Positions 8,387 to 17,652 are shown, counted from the stretch's first letter. The stretch is 64,000 nt of DNA from an uncultured Polaribacter sp. (GCA_943788865.1 CALSRX010000002.1:462779-526778); one strand, 5' to 3'. Made by a program: numbers and translations. Notes: generated by a model not told the origin, from the sequence alone.

Positions 8387-8752
8387 CTACTCCAAAATTT
8401 TTATAAAATCTTCAAAGGCTACATAATACGGTTGGTCTTTAAACACAGGATTGTCTACACTTTCTGCATTGGCAATGCCAACGCCTGCAAACCAAACCTT
8501 GGCATTTTGTTTTTTGGCGTGCTCTTTAAAGGTTTCCATCCATAAGACATCGTATTCTTCTGGGTTTTGAATATTATTGGTGGTTTTTACCAATACAAAA
8601 ATGGTAGGTTCGCCTTTTTTAAACAATACAAATTGAGGGTGTTTTTTTAATTGACTATTCACTGCAACAAACTCATAACCCATTTCTTGGAGTTTTTTCC
8701 CTACAAGGTTCATTCCTAAATTATGCAATTCTTGTGCTGTTAAAACCTGCAT
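8387..8752 (-). CDS. Conserved Bacteroidetes protein of unknown function (sometimes labelled NqrF)
   Basis: A 121-residue soluble protein beginning MQVLTAQELHNLGMNLVG and containing HPQFVLFKKGEPTIFVLVKT, YDVLWMETFKEHAKK and KVWFAGVGIA. From memory, relatives in flavobacteria are often named 'Na(+)-translocating NADH-quinone reductase subunit F', but none of the NqrF ferredoxin, FAD or NADH domains is present, and the genuine nqrF lies at 11539-12849. The alternating strands and the lone basic/acidic residues would fit a small nuclease-like alpha/beta fold, but this is speculation. It follows the DEAD-box helicase gene by 2 bases, so the two are probably one transcript. Confidence 0.75.
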   Translation of the reverse strand: MQVLTAQELHNLGMNLVGKKLQEMGYEFVAVNSQLKKHPQFVLFKKGEPTIFVLVKTTNNIQNPEEYDVLWMETFKEHAKKQNAKVWFAGVGIANAESVDNPVFKDQPYYVAFEDFIKILE

Positions 8753-8754
8753 TG

Positions 8755-10110
8755 CTATTTTTTATTTCGCTTGTTGTAATTTTTATCGCCTCGAGTTTTT
8801 GGCTTCTTGTATTTATTAGCAATTTCTCTTCGGTAAGAACCACCTTGATTGGTTTTACTGTTTTTTTCACTTTTTTCATGAAAAGCTGGTCCAGGAACAT
8901 ATTCTAAACCAGACCTGTTTTTAGAACGCTCTATATCTTCTCTAGGTCTTTCATCTTCAGTTAAGATCTCTGAAATTTCAATTTCTTCTGGCAATGCTAT
9001 TTTAGGAATTTGAATTCCCATTAATTCTTCAATAGCCTCTTTATTTTCTTGTTCTTTTTGAGTGGAAAACAAAATGGATTGTCCTTCTTTTTCTGCCCTA
9101 CCTGTTCTACCAATTCTATGCATATAGTTTTCTGGAAAACTAGGTGTATCAAAATTGATAACATGACTTACGCCATCAAAATCCAACCCACGAGCCATTA
9201 CATCTGTAGCAACTAAGATTCTGTTTTTTCCTTCATCAAACTGACGAATAGAGCGTATTCTATAATTTTGTGTTTTGTTAGAATGAATCAGGCAAATCTC
9301 GTCTGCAAAAGATTCATCTAAAGAATTAAACAACAAATCTGCAGTTCTCTTAAAAGCAACAAAAACCAACACCTTGGTAAAGGTTTCTTTATCTTTTAAA
9401 AAATGATTTAGCAAATTAACTTTGGTAAAGAAATTAGGAACATCGTAACATTGTTGTGCTATATTATCTAGGGGTGTTCCACTAACTGCAATAGAAATTT
9501 TTTCAGGTGATTTAAAGAAATCTTGGATCAACTCGTCTACATCTTCTGTCATGGTTGCAGAAAACATAATATTTTGTCTGCGTTCTGGCAAAACATCAAA
9601 TATGTTTAACAACTGAAATCGAAATCCTAAATCTAACATTACATCTACCTCATCTATGACTAACTTCTGAATAGATTTCATGTTTAATGCTTTGCTCAAC
9701 GCTAAATCGTACAATCTCCCAGGAGTTGCAACCACAATATCTTGGCCTTGCATAATCTCTCTTTTCTGCACATTGATATTTGCCCCACCATAAACACCCA
9801 ACACACGTAATGAAATGTACTTTGCTAATTTTTCTATCTCTTCTACCACTTGCAACACCAATTCTCTAGTAGGAACCAGCACTAAAACTCTTGGGTGTTT
9901 TTGATCTGAGAATTTTAAATCTCTTAAAATAGGCATCATATAGGCAAAGGTTTTCCCTGTACCTGTTTGCGCTATTCCTACTACATCTTTGCCCGATCTT
10001 ACTACAGAAAATGCTTGTTCTTGAACTGGAGTTGGATGTATAAACCCTAAGTCTTCAATAGCATTTAAAAGCGGTGTAGATACATTTAAATCCTGAAAAG
10101 TAGTCTGCAT
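8755..10110 (-). CDS. DEAD-box RNA helicase (RhlE-like) with a DEVD motif II
   Basis: 451 residues. Motifs in order: Q motif (FIHPTPVQEQA), Walker A AQTGTGKT near 47, PTRELVLQV, TPGRLYDL, motif II as DEVD (VIDEVDVMLDLGF near 150) instead of DEAD, SAT near 185, LVATDVMARGLDFDGVSHVINFD, and HRIGRTGRAEKEG; then a basic C-terminal tail of about 80 residues rich in K, R and N suited to RNA binding. It unwinds short RNA duplexes, probably in ribosome assembly or mRNA turnover. A good promoter lies just upstream, and the small conserved gene is 2 bases downstream. The DEVD variant is known in this superfamily and probably active. Confidence 0.93.
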   Translation of the reverse strand: MQTTFQDLNVSTPLLNAIEDLGFIHPTPVQEQAFSVVRSGKDVVGIAQTGTGKTFAYMMPILRDLKFSDQKHPRVLVLVPTRELVLQVVEEIEKLAKYISLRVLGVYGGANINVQKREIMQGQDIVVATPGRLYDLALSKALNMKSIQKLVIDEVDVMLDLGFRFQLLNIFDVLPERRQNIMFSATMTEDVDELIQDFFKSPEKISIAVSGTPLDNIAQQCYDVPNFFTKVNLLNHFLKDKETFTKVLVFVAFKRTADLLFNSLDESFADEICLIHSNKTQNYRIRSIRQFDEGKNRILVATDVMARGLDFDGVSHVINFDTPSFPENYMHRIGRTGRAEKEGQSILFSTQKEQENKEAIEELMGIQIPKIALPEEIEISEILTEDERPREDIERSKNRSGLEYVPGPAFHEKSEKNSKTNQGGSYRREIANKYKKPKTRGDKNYNKRNKK

Positions 10111-10127
10111 AAAAATAAATTATCTGG

Positions 10128-10161
10128 CAAAGATACCATTTCTAAAAATGTTAGTTCTCAA
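10128..10161 (-). promoter_or_regulatory. Promoter of the DEAD-box helicase gene
   Basis: The minus strand reads TATCTTTG at 10128-10135 with a TTG at 10159-10161, 23 bases further upstream, matching the -7/-33 arrangement. It lies 17 bases before the ATG. The -33 part overlaps the 3' end of the hydrolase gene. Confidence 0.55.
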
Positions 10162-10948
10162 AAATTGCTTTTAAAGTGGTGGTGTATTTTTGAAAACTTC
10201 TGAGGTTGTGGTGTGTTCCGTTTTGTAGGGAAACAAATTCTCTTTTGGTGGTGGTAATTAACTTAAATAACTGCTGACTTCCTGCTATTGGTGTTGTTTT
10301 GTCTTCTGTACCGTGAAAAATGGTAATCGGACTTTTAATTTTTGAAATGATTTGATTGGAATTGAATTTAAAACTCAATAAAAATTGCGGAATTATTTTG
10401 TACTTAAAGTTTGCTGCATGATGCAAATTATAAAATGGTGCTTCTAAAATAACATGTTTCGGATGGTATTCTGAAGCAACTTTTGTGGCAAATGTGGCAC
10501 CTAAAGAGCGACCATACACAACAATATTTTCTTCTTTGTGAAATTTACGAACGTAATCATAACTCAACAACGCATCTTCATACATTTTCTTTTCATTAAA
10601 AGCTCCAGTACTTTTTCCATATCCACGATAATCAATAACAAAAACATCGTAATTAAATTGCGTAAAATAGGAAGTGATTTCTCCCCAACGAATTAGATTT
10701 CCTTTATTTCCATGAAAAAACAACACAACTCCTTTCGGGTTTTCAGCTTTGATGTGCAAAGCATTAATGGTTTGATTGTCTGCTGTTTTAAGGTTTACTT
10801 CTTCAAAATCAAACGGAAATTGATACACATATTCTTTGTCTATTGCTTCTGGCAAAAAAATAATTTTCTCTTGAAATACATGTAATAAACCCATAAGTAA
10901 CAGCATTAAAGCTAGCAAAAGGAATACTGCTTTTTGTAGCTTTTTCAT
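10151..10948 (-). CDS. Alpha/beta hydrolase with an N-terminal membrane anchor
   Basis: 265 residues: a hydrophobic N-terminal helix (about 5-25, no lipobox), then an alpha/beta-hydrolase fold with the oxyanion loop VVLFFHGNKGNLIRW near 75-90, YRGYGKSTG near 108, nucleophile elbow YGRSLGATFA near 148, catalytic Asp in FHGTEDKTTPI near 215 and His in NGTHHNLRSF near 246. It is full length for the BEM46/ABHD13-like family. Its ATG overlaps the TGA of the upstream, truncated paralogue (ATGA), a sign of translational coupling. The substrate is unknown. Confidence 0.85.
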   Translation of the reverse strand: MKKLQKAVFLLLALMLLLMGLLHVFQEKIIFLPEAIDKEYVYQFPFDFEEVNLKTADNQTINALHIKAENPKGVVLFFHGNKGNLIRWGEITSYFTQFNYDVFVIDYRGYGKSTGAFNEKKMYEDALLSYDYVRKFHKEENIVVYGRSLGATFATKVASEYHPKHVILEAPFYNLHHAANFKYKIIPQFLLSFKFNSNQIISKIKSPITIFHGTEDKTTPIAGSQQLFKLITTTKREFVSLQNGTHHNLRSFQKYTTTLKAIFEN

Positions 10949-11463
10949 TTTTTTGATTTTCGTTTAGATCGTATAAAATCGATACTTGTTTTTGCTCTAT
11001 CAACTTTAGAAACATTTTCTTCATTTAAAACTTCTTCTAAGGCTCTATGATAACTTTCAAAATTATGTAAGTTTTTATGACCTCCATCTATAATTGGATA
11101 CAGTTTTGTTGAATTTGGTTTCACTTTAGACAATTGTAAACTCGATTTAAATTTAATGACTTTATCGTTTGTACCATGAATAATTTTAATAGGGCAATCT
11201 ACATACTTTATCCATTTATAGGTTGGCATTTGATAGCGCATTACCAATCCTAAAGGAATAAAAGGCAAATAGCGTTTTACATTTTTAGACATGCTCACAT
11301 ACGGACAAGCAAGAATCAACATTTTAGGATTGTTCACAGAAGCTACTTTAGTTGCCAAACCGGTTCCTAAAGAACGTCCGTAGATAATAATTTTTTCTTC
11401 ATTGATAATTTCTTTTAGTTTGTCATACATATAATTATATTGCTCATTTTCAGTGTTATGCAA
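10945..11463 (-). pseudogene. 5'-truncated alpha/beta hydrolase, tandem paralogue
   Basis: 172 codons from a TTG start (MHNTENEQYNYMYDK) correspond to only the C-terminal two thirds of the neighbouring hydrolase: the nucleophile elbow YGRSLGTGLATKVAS, the Asp in HGTNDKVIKF and the His in DGGHKNLHNFE all align with the paralogue at 10151-10948. About 100 N-terminal codons, including the oxyanion-hole strand and the membrane anchor, are missing; the frame begins directly beside the nqr terminator. This looks like a duplicated gene whose 5' end was deleted. Catalytic residues remain but the fold would be incomplete. It ends with TGA, rare in this window, overlapping the next start. Confidence 0.7.
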
Positions 11464-11464
11464 T

Positions 11465-11496
11465 AAAAAACCGATGCATTTCTGTATCGGTTTTTT
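11465..11496 (-). terminator. Rho-independent terminator of the nqr operon
   Basis: Inverted repeat AAAAAACCGAT / ATCGGTTTTTT with a 10-base loop, downstream of nqrF on the minus strand and T-tailed on both strands. It abuts the truncated hydrolase gene. Confidence 0.85.
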
Positions 11497-11502
11497 GTTT
11501 TA

Positions 11503-11532
11503 TAGATTCCTGCCTACGCAGGAATGACAAGT
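11503..11532. repeat. Short dispersed hairpin repeat, copy 1
   Basis: Contains the perfect palindrome ATTCCTGC / GCAGGAAT (11506-11525). The same 30-base unit recurs in a degenerate form at 50831-50860 (about 24 of 30 positions alike, ending GACAAGT in both). It lies between nqrF and its terminator. Confidence 0.65.
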
Positions 11533-11538
11533 AAAAAT

Positions 11539-12849
11539 CTATCCTCCAAAGTCATCAAATCTGATATTCTCATCGGCTAGTCCAAAATCTTCACCCATTT
11601 TTTGAACCGCTTGGTTCATTAACGGTGGACCACAGAAATACAATTCTAAATCTTCAGGAGTTTCATGATGTGATAGGTAATTATCAATCACACAATTGTG
11701 AATAAAACCTAAGAATCCATCACCCTCTGTATCATTAATATCTTTCTTTACTTTCCAGTTATCTGACTCTAAAGGATCAGACAAGGCAATGTAGAATTTG
11801 AAATTTGGAAAATCTCTTTCTAAGGCTCTAAAGTGTTCTATGTAAAACAATTCTGCTTTAGAACGTCCTCCGTACCAATAGGTAACTTTTCTACCCGTCT
11901 TTAAGGTTCTGAATAGGTGATATAAATGCGAGCGCATTGGTGCCATTCCAGCTCCACCACCAACATATAACATTTCTGCATCAGACTCGTTGATAAAGAA
12001 CTCACCATAAGGACCAGAAATAGTACACTTGTCACCTTTCTTTAGGTTAAAGATATACGAAGATGCGATTCCTGGATTTACATCCATCCATCCACCTTTT
12101 ACTCTATCAAAAGGAGGTGTAGCAATACGCACGTTTAACATGATTTCTCTTCCTTCTGCAGGGTAAGAAGCCATTGAATACGCTCTTTCTACAGTTTCGG
12201 TATTTTTCATCACCAAGGGTCTTAAACCAAATTTATCCCATTCAGCCTCAAACTTATCTGGGGTATCGTGTTCTTCTGGATGTGCGGTAATATCCATGTC
12301 AGCATAGTTTATTTCACAAGCAGGAATTTCAATTTGAATATATCCACCTGCTTTGTACCCCATATCTTCTGGAATCTCAACAACAAATTCTTTAATAAAA
12401 GTAGCAACGTTGTAATTTCTTACAACAACAGCATCCCATTTCTTAATTCCGAAGATTTCTTCTGGAATAGAAATATCCATGTCTTGTTTTACTTTTACCT
12501 GACAAGACAAACGAGCTCCGTGCTGTAATTCTTTACGTGTAAAGTGAGGAGTTTCTGTTGGTAAAGCTTCACCTCCACCAGCATTTACATGACACTCACA
12601 TTGTATACAAGTTCCACCTCCACCACAAGCAGATGGTAAAAATATTTTTTCGTTTCCTAAAGTTGATAATAAAGTTCCTCCAGAACCAACTTCAATTGTT
12701 CTCTCTCCATTGATGGTAATTTTTACTGGACCAGACGGAGATAACTTTTGTTTTACAAATAATAACAATGCAACTAATAACAAAGTTATTACTAAGAATG
12801 CAGCTACTGTAGCTGTCATTGTTCCTAATGTACTTGCCTCTAATATCAT
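11539..12849 (-). CDS. nqrF: Na+-translocating NADH:quinone reductase subunit F
   Basis: Electron entry subunit of the sodium pump: oxidises NADH through FAD and a 2Fe-2S centre. 436 residues: one N-terminal transmembrane helix (about 10-32), ferredoxin domain with Cys ligands in SACGGGGTCIQCECH near 75-85 and a fourth in RLSCQVKV near 115, FAD domain with RAYSMASYP near 220, NADH domain with VGGGAGMAPMRSHL near 295 and the C-terminal FCGPPLMNQAV and FDDFGG. Last gene of the operon; its ATG overlaps the last base of the nqrE stop codon. Length and motifs are normal. Confidence 0.97.
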   Translation of the reverse strand: MILEASTLGTMTATVAAFLVITLLLVALLLFVKQKLSPSGPVKITINGERTIEVGSGGTLLSTLGNEKIFLPSACGGGGTCIQCECHVNAGGGEALPTETPHFTRKELQHGARLSCQVKVKQDMDISIPEEIFGIKKWDAVVVRNYNVATFIKEFVVEIPEDMGYKAGGYIQIEIPACEINYADMDITAHPEEHDTPDKFEAEWDKFGLRPLVMKNTETVERAYSMASYPAEGREIMLNVRIATPPFDRVKGGWMDVNPGIASSYIFNLKKGDKCTISGPYGEFFINESDAEMLYVGGGAGMAPMRSHLYHLFRTLKTGRKVTYWYGGRSKAELFYIEHFRALERDFPNFKFYIALSDPLESDNWKVKKDINDTEGDGFLGFIHNCVIDNYLSHHETPEDLELYFCGPPLMNQAVQKMGEDFGLADENIRFDDFGG

Positions 12850-13589
12850 TATTCTTGTATTTCTTTAGAGTTATTTGCTAATTCCTTTTTCTTCAATTCT
12901 TTAGCTTTTAAGTCTTCTTTATCTTCTACTTTCTTTGAACTAACAACTTGTTCTTTTGGAGCCTCTTCATCACCACCTGTTAACATTCCTCCAAAACTCA
13001 TAAATCCAATTGCCATTAAACCTGTTACAATAAATGTAATTCCTAATCCTCTTAATGGAGCAGGAATGCTAGAGTATCTGATTTTTTCACGAATAGCAGC
13101 AATTGCTAAAATTGCTAAAAACCATCCAATCCCAGAACCGATTCCGTAATTTAATGCCAATCCTAAAGTAGCTATCTCACGAGATTGCATAAATAAAGAT
13201 CCTCCTAAAATTGCACAGTTTACTGCAATTAGTGGTAAAAAAATACCTAATGAATTGTATAAAGAAGGAGAGAATTTCTCGACAATTATTTCTACCAATT
13301 GTACCATTGTTGCAATGGTTGCAATAAATAAGATAAATGATAAGAAACTTAAATCGTACTCGGCATACTCTGGACCTAACCAAACCAATGCGCCTTCTTG
13401 TAATATGTATTGATCTAACAACCAGTTTAAAGGAACGGTTACAGCTAATACAAAGATTACCGCAACTCCTAAACCAACAGCTGTAGATACTTTTTTAGAC
13501 ACTGCTAGATACGAACACATTCCTAAGAAGGTTGCAAATACCATGTTGTCTATAAAAATCGACTTGAAAAATAATTCTATATGTTCCAT
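12849..13589 (-). CDS. nqrE: Na+-translocating NADH:quinone reductase subunit E
   Basis: Six-helix membrane subunit that, with NqrD, carries an iron centre in the middle of the membrane. Family blocks: [22 protein letters not shown] at the start with a conserved Cys near 24, VNCAILGG near 122 with the second conserved Cys, and [13 protein letters not shown]. 246 residues, longer than the usual ~200 because of a charged C-terminal tail rich in E and K (about 205-246), a feature I associate with Bacteroidota homologues. It is separated from nqrD by 60 bases, the largest gap in the operon. Confidence 0.96.
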   Translation of the reverse strand: MEHIELFFKSIFIDNMVFATFLGMCSYLAVSKKVSTAVGLGVAVIFVLAVTVPLNWLLDQYILQEGALVWLGPEYAEYDLSFLSFILFIATIATMVQLVEIIVEKFSPSLYNSLGIFLPLIAVNCAILGGSLFMQSREIATLGLALNYGIGSGIGWFLAILAIAAIREKIRYSSIPAPLRGLGITFIVTGLMAIGFMSFGGMLTGGDEEAPKEQVVSSKKVEDKEDLKAKELKKKELANNSKEIQE

Positions 13590-13649
13590 AATTTATATTT
13601 TTTCCTCTTTTCTCTAATTCAAAATACTATTAGAGAAACTGAAGAGGTT

Positions 13650-14294
13650 TTAATCCTCGATTAATGATACGTTTCTACTACGTTGAATCCAGATAATAAT
13701 TCCAACAACAATCAATGCCATTGGTGCTAATAACATAAATCCGTTATTTTCATATCCAAAAGCATACAATCCTGTTTTTTCAATTGGATTCCCTAATACT
13801 GGAAAACCTAATAAAGTACCTGAACCTAATAACTCTCTAAAGAATCCAACTAAGATTAAGATTACTCCATAACCTAAAGCATTTCCAATCCCGTCTAAGA
13901 AAGATCTCCATGGCCCGTTTGCCAAAGCAAATGCTTCAAAACGTCCCATAATGATACAGTTGGTAATAATCAATCCAATAAAAGCTCCTAAAGTCTTACT
14001 CAATTCATATTGAAAAGCTTTTAGTACTAAATCAACAATAATTACCAATGTTGCTACAACAATTAATTGTGCAATAATTCTAATTTTTGAAGGAATGATG
14101 TTTCTCATTAAAGAAATAACAACATTACCAACACCCATAACAAATAGTACAGAAATTGCCATTACAATAGATGCTTTTAGCTCTGCAGTAATTGCCAATG
14201 CAGAACAAATACCTAATACCTGAATTGTAATTGGGTTGTTATCCGCAAATGGATCTGTGATTAATGCTGCGTCTTTTTTTGATAAAAGTCCCAT
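13650..14294 (-). CDS. nqrD: Na+-translocating NADH:quinone reductase subunit D
   Basis: Inverted-topology partner of NqrE with about six transmembrane helices. 214 residues: DNPITIQVLGICSALAIT near 18-35 with a conserved Cys, IGLIITNCIIMGRFEAFALANGPW near 100-125 with the second Cys, and GFFRELLGSGTLLGFPV. Length and motifs are typical. It begins 1 base after the nqrC stop codon. Confidence 0.96.
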   Translation of the reverse strand: MGLLSKKDAALITDPFADNNPITIQVLGICSALAITAELKASIVMAISVLFVMGVGNVVISLMRNIIPSKIRIIAQLIVVATLVIIVDLVLKAFQYELSKTLGAFIGLIITNCIIMGRFEAFALANGPWRSFLDGIGNALGYGVILILVGFFRELLGSGTLLGFPVLGNPIEKTGLYAFGYENNGFMLLAPMALIVVGIIIWIQRSRNVSLIED

Positions 14295-14295
14295 A

Positions 14296-15084
14296 TTAAT
14301 TTGTTTTTAAATTGTTAAAGAATGATACATATTTTTTCAACTCTGTCTTAATCATTGCTGAAACCCCGTCACCAGTAATTGTTGCTCCGGCAATTGCATC
14401 TACTTCGTTATCTGTTTTATCTTCGTTTTTTGGATCGTTGTTCGATTTTGAAATTGTAATTCCTTTAAAATTTCCATCTTTCATCAAATGTTCTCCAATA
14501 AAATCATCCATAAAGAAACGTTGCTTGATATTTGCACCTAAGCCTGCTGTTTCTCCTTTATGATCAAAATAAGCCCCTTGAACAACCATATCAGCATCCA
14601 TGGCTACATATGCCCAAACTGCATCCCAAAGACCTTTCCCTCTAATTGGAGCGATGTAAAACGTTTTACCATCTTTCTCTCCAACAAATAAAGGCAATCT
14701 TCTTTCTTTACCTTCTTTAGCTGCTGTTTGTTGCTTTTTAATATCAATTAAATATGGTTCTTGTTTATTATTTTCAGCCATATATTCTTCACGGTTTTGT
14801 TTTTTAACAACTTTTCCGTTCTCAATAATCAAAACTAATTGATCTTTAATATATTTAGAAAACACATCTGCAACTTTGTCTTTAGAAACAAAGATTGCAC
14901 TTGTCTCATCATTTTCATTTACGCCCATTGCGTATAAAATGTTTTGCTGTTTTTCGATTCGTTTATTTTCATCAATAGTTGGTTTCAATGAAGAAGCCAA
15001 AAATGCTAATAATGACCCTACTACCAATACCATTCCAGCTGCAAATAATACTGTATATAAATTACTATCTGTTCTCTTACTCAT
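14296..15084 (-). CDS. nqrC: Na+-translocating NADH:quinone reductase subunit C
   Basis: Periplasm-facing flavoprotein with one N-terminal membrane helix (about 11-32) and an FMN-binding domain. The flavinylation site is visible as DAIAGATITGDGVSAM with AGAT at about 232-235; the threonine is the expected FMN attachment point made by ApbE. KGLWDAVWAYVA and GETAGLGANIKQRFF are further family blocks. 262 residues. Starts 2 bases after nqrB; part of the nqrABCDEF transcript. Confidence 0.96.
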   Translation of the reverse strand: MSKRTDSNLYTVLFAAGMVLVVGSLLAFLASSLKPTIDENKRIEKQQNILYAMGVNENDETSAIFVSKDKVADVFSKYIKDQLVLIIENGKVVKKQNREEYMAENNKQEPYLIDIKKQQTAAKEGKERRLPLFVGEKDGKTFYIAPIRGKGLWDAVWAYVAMDADMVVQGAYFDHKGETAGLGANIKQRFFMDDFIGEHLMKDGNFKGITISKSNNDPKNEDKTDNEVDAIAGATITGDGVSAMIKTELKKYVSFFNNLKTN

Positions 15085-15086
15085 AA

Positions 15087-16295
15087 CTAGGCAGTTTTAA
15101 CTTTAGCACGTTTTAATCTTCTCTTTACATTTCCTTGAACCACATAATGGTCAATAGTTGGAGCAAACACATTCATTAATAGAATTGCTAACATCACTCC
15201 TTCTGGATATGCTGGATTGAATACACGAATCATAATTGAAAGAAACCCAATTAAGAAACCATAAATCCATTTTCCTTTATTTGTTTGTGATGCTGTTACA
15301 GGGTCTGTTGCCATGTATACAGCTCCAAATGCAAAACCTCCTATTAATAGGTGATGCCAATATGGTGTGTTCATTAAATCAAAGAATTTACTTCCTTCTC
15401 CAATCCATCCTTGTTCTACAACTTGATTAAAAATCAATCCCATTGCCATCGCTCCAAGTGCTGCACTTAGCATTATTCTCCAACTTCCAATTTTGGTGAA
15501 TATTAAAAATAACGCTCCTACTATAATTAATAAAGTAGAGGTTTCTCCAACTGAACCAGGTATAAATCCTGCAAACATATCCCAGGCAGAATACACAACT
15601 TCTTTTCCTTGTGCTAAAGTTCCTAAAATAGTTTCACCAGAAATTGCATCGGCAGTACCTGCTTTTTCAACAGCGCCTGTTACCCAAACTTTATCTCCAG
15701 ACATCCACGTTGGATACGCGAAGAATAAAAAGGCTCTAATGGTTAATGCCGGATTTAAAATGTTCATTCCTGTTCCACCAAAAACTTCTTTTCCGATCAC
15801 TACACCGAAAATTACCGCTACTGATAACATCCAAAGTGGAATATCAACAGGAACGATTAAAGGAACTAACATTCCTGTTACTAAGTATCCTTCTTCAACT
15901 TCGTGTCCTTTAATTACTGCAAAAATAAATTCAACCAATAAACCAACTCCGTAAGAAATGATTACCAATGGTAAAATCTTAACTGCTCCAATAAATAAAT
16001 TGTCTAAGTTCCAGAAATCTCCACTAAAGAAAGACATTCCTGAAGTAAAGTTTCCGTTTACCGCAACGTTGTGTTGAAATCCTGCATTAAACATACCGAA
16101 TAACAAACATGGAATTAATGCCATGATTACAATATTCATTGTACGTTTTAAATCGTCTGCCGCTTTGATATGAGTTCCTCCGTGAGTGGTCTCATTTGGC
16201 ATATATAAAAAGGTATGGATTGCATTAAATGCAGGAGCCATTTTTGTCCCTTTATATTTTTCCTTTAAATTATGTAAATTTTGTTTAAAGCCCAT
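15087..16295 (-). CDS. nqrB: Na+-translocating NADH:quinone reductase subunit B
   Basis: Main membrane subunit and probable Na+ path, with about ten helices. 402 residues. The covalent FMN site is seen as ISGETILGTLAQG, SGET at about 219-222. Other family blocks: HTFLYMPNETTHGGTHIKAADDLKR near the start, GKEVFGGTGMNILNPALTIRAF near 168-188 and YMATDPVTASQT near 330. Starts 4 bases after nqrA. ApbE at 5930-6907 is the expected modifying enzyme. Confidence 0.97.
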   Translation of the reverse strand: MGFKQNLHNLKEKYKGTKMAPAFNAIHTFLYMPNETTHGGTHIKAADDLKRTMNIVIMALIPCLLFGMFNAGFQHNVAVNGNFTSGMSFFSGDFWNLDNLFIGAVKILPLVIISYGVGLLVEFIFAVIKGHEVEEGYLVTGMLVPLIVPVDIPLWMLSVAVIFGVVIGKEVFGGTGMNILNPALTIRAFLFFAYPTWMSGDKVWVTGAVEKAGTADAISGETILGTLAQGKEVVYSAWDMFAGFIPGSVGETSTLLIIVGALFLIFTKIGSWRIMLSAALGAMAMGLIFNQVVEQGWIGEGSKFFDLMNTPYWHHLLIGGFAFGAVYMATDPVTASQTNKGKWIYGFLIGFLSIMIRVFNPAYPEGVMLAILLMNVFAPTIDHYVVQGNVKRRLKRAKVKTA

Positions 16296-16299
16296 AATC

Positions 16300-17652
16300 T
16301 TATCCTAATTCTTCTCTCATTAAGTCCAATCCTTCTCTAAGGATTTTCTGATGAGGTTGTTTTGATACACAAATAAACTCTGTCAAAGCAAAATCTTCTG
16401 GCGCTACTTCATAAGCTCCTAAAGACTCCATTTCATCTAAATCTTTATACATACATGCTTTTAATAATTGCATCGGATATATATCTAACGGAAAAACTTC
16501 TTCATAAGAACCTGTAACTACAAAAGCTCTGTGTTCTCCGTTTGTGTTTGTATTTAAATCGTATTTTTTTCTTGGATTCATCCATGAGAAGGTCAATGCT
16601 CTAGATGCAGAAATTTTATTGAAAACTGGTTTGTTCCATCCAAAAAATTCATAATCATCTCCTTCTGGAATAGCCGTAATTTGATTGTCATAATACCCTA
16701 AGTTTCCTTCTAAAGAAACTTGAGTTCCAGACAAAACATTTCCGCTAATTATCCTAGAATTTTCTGCATTTAAGTTATCAGAAACTAGAGTAGAAATTGT
16801 TGCCCCAGGATATGCAGTAACATATTTTGGCTTAGAAAACTGAGATCCTGTTAAAGCTATTGTTCTTTTTGTATTCAACTTTCCTGTTAGCAATAAGGTT
16901 CCTATAACTACCAAATCTTGTGCAGAAACCACCCAAACAACTTCTCCTTTGTTAATTGGATTTACTTGCGCTATTTGTGTACTTACATTTCCAACTGGAT
17001 GCGGTCCAACTAAACCATGAAGCTCAGCACCTTTAACTCCATTAAAAGGAGATAAATTTGCTCCTTTAGAAATTGAAACATGCACTTTACCTTCAGTTAA
17101 TTTACCTAATGCAGTGATAGCTTCTTGAATTTCTGCTTCTTTTCCTTTTAAAGCATAATCAAAATCTGCAGCCAATGGTGCGCTATTATACCCTGAGATA
17201 AAAATAGCTTTTGGAGCTTGATTTGGATTTGCAACAACATCATACGGACGCTGTTTTACAAATGGCCAACAACCTGAAGCAAGTAAATGTGTTTTCACTT
17301 CTTCTCCAGACATTTTAGCTGCCTCTTTTTTACCAAAATCTGCAAATTGCTGTGTAGCATCTGCTTTAATTTTAATTTCTAATACTTTTCTTCTTTCTCC
17401 TCGAATAATATCTTCTACTATTCCGCTAACAGGCGAAGGAAATAAAATACGTTCATCACTTTTTGAATAAAATAGTGAATCTCCTGCTTTTACTTCAGCT
17501 CCAATTTTAACGGTAAGTTTAGGTGTTATTCCGTGAAAGTTTTCTGGCTTTATTGCATAAACACCACTAACATTAATCTCTGCTGTGGTTTGTTCTGCTT
17601 CGCCAACAAGTTTGATGTCCAAACCTTTTTTTATACGGATGTCTTTTGACAT
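16300..17652 (-). CDS. nqrA: Na+-translocating NADH:quinone reductase subunit A
   Basis: Peripheral cytoplasmic subunit involved in quinone reduction; first gene of the operon. 450 residues starting MSKDIRIKKGLDIKLVGEAE, with KPENFHGITPKLTVKIGAEVKAGD near 35-58, SPVSGIVEDIIRGERRKV near 73-92 (biotinyl-like barrel), the FVKQRPYDVVANP block and LVGPHPVGNVSTQIAQVNPI near 210-230. The ATG at 17652 is the only sensible start. The intergenic region upstream carries a -7 box for this operon and another for the divergent type IX plug gene. Confidence 0.97.
   Translation of the reverse strand: MSKDIRIKKGLDIKLVGEAEQTTAEINVSGVYAIKPENFHGITPKLTVKIGAEVKAGDSLFYSKSDERILFPSPVSGIVEDIIRGERRKVLEIKIKADATQQFADFGKKEAAKMSGEEVKTHLLASGCWPFVKQRPYDVVANPNQAPKAIFISGYNSAPLAADFDYALKGKEAEIQEAITALGKLTEGKVHVSISKGANLSPFNGVKGAELHGLVGPHPVGNVSTQIAQVNPINKGEVVWVVSAQDLVVIGTLLLTGKLNTKRTIALTGSQFSKPKYVTAYPGATISTLVSDNLNAENSRIISGNVLSGTQVSLEGNLGYYDNQITAIPEGDDYEFFGWNKPVFNKISASRALTFSWMNPRKKYDLNTNTNGEHRAFVVTGSYEEVFPLDIYPMQLLKACMYKDLDEMESLGAYEVAPEDFALTEFICVSKQPHQKILREGLDLMREELG

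Noticed and set aside
11465..11532. Small RNA gene between nqrF and the truncated hydrolase
   Set aside because: Explained by a terminator plus a short dispersed hairpin; no additional conserved element seen.
15493..15954. 153-codon plus-strand frame inside nqrB
   Set aside because: Antisense to a well-supported subunit gene, with Ile/Pro/Thr-biased composition and no family resemblance.
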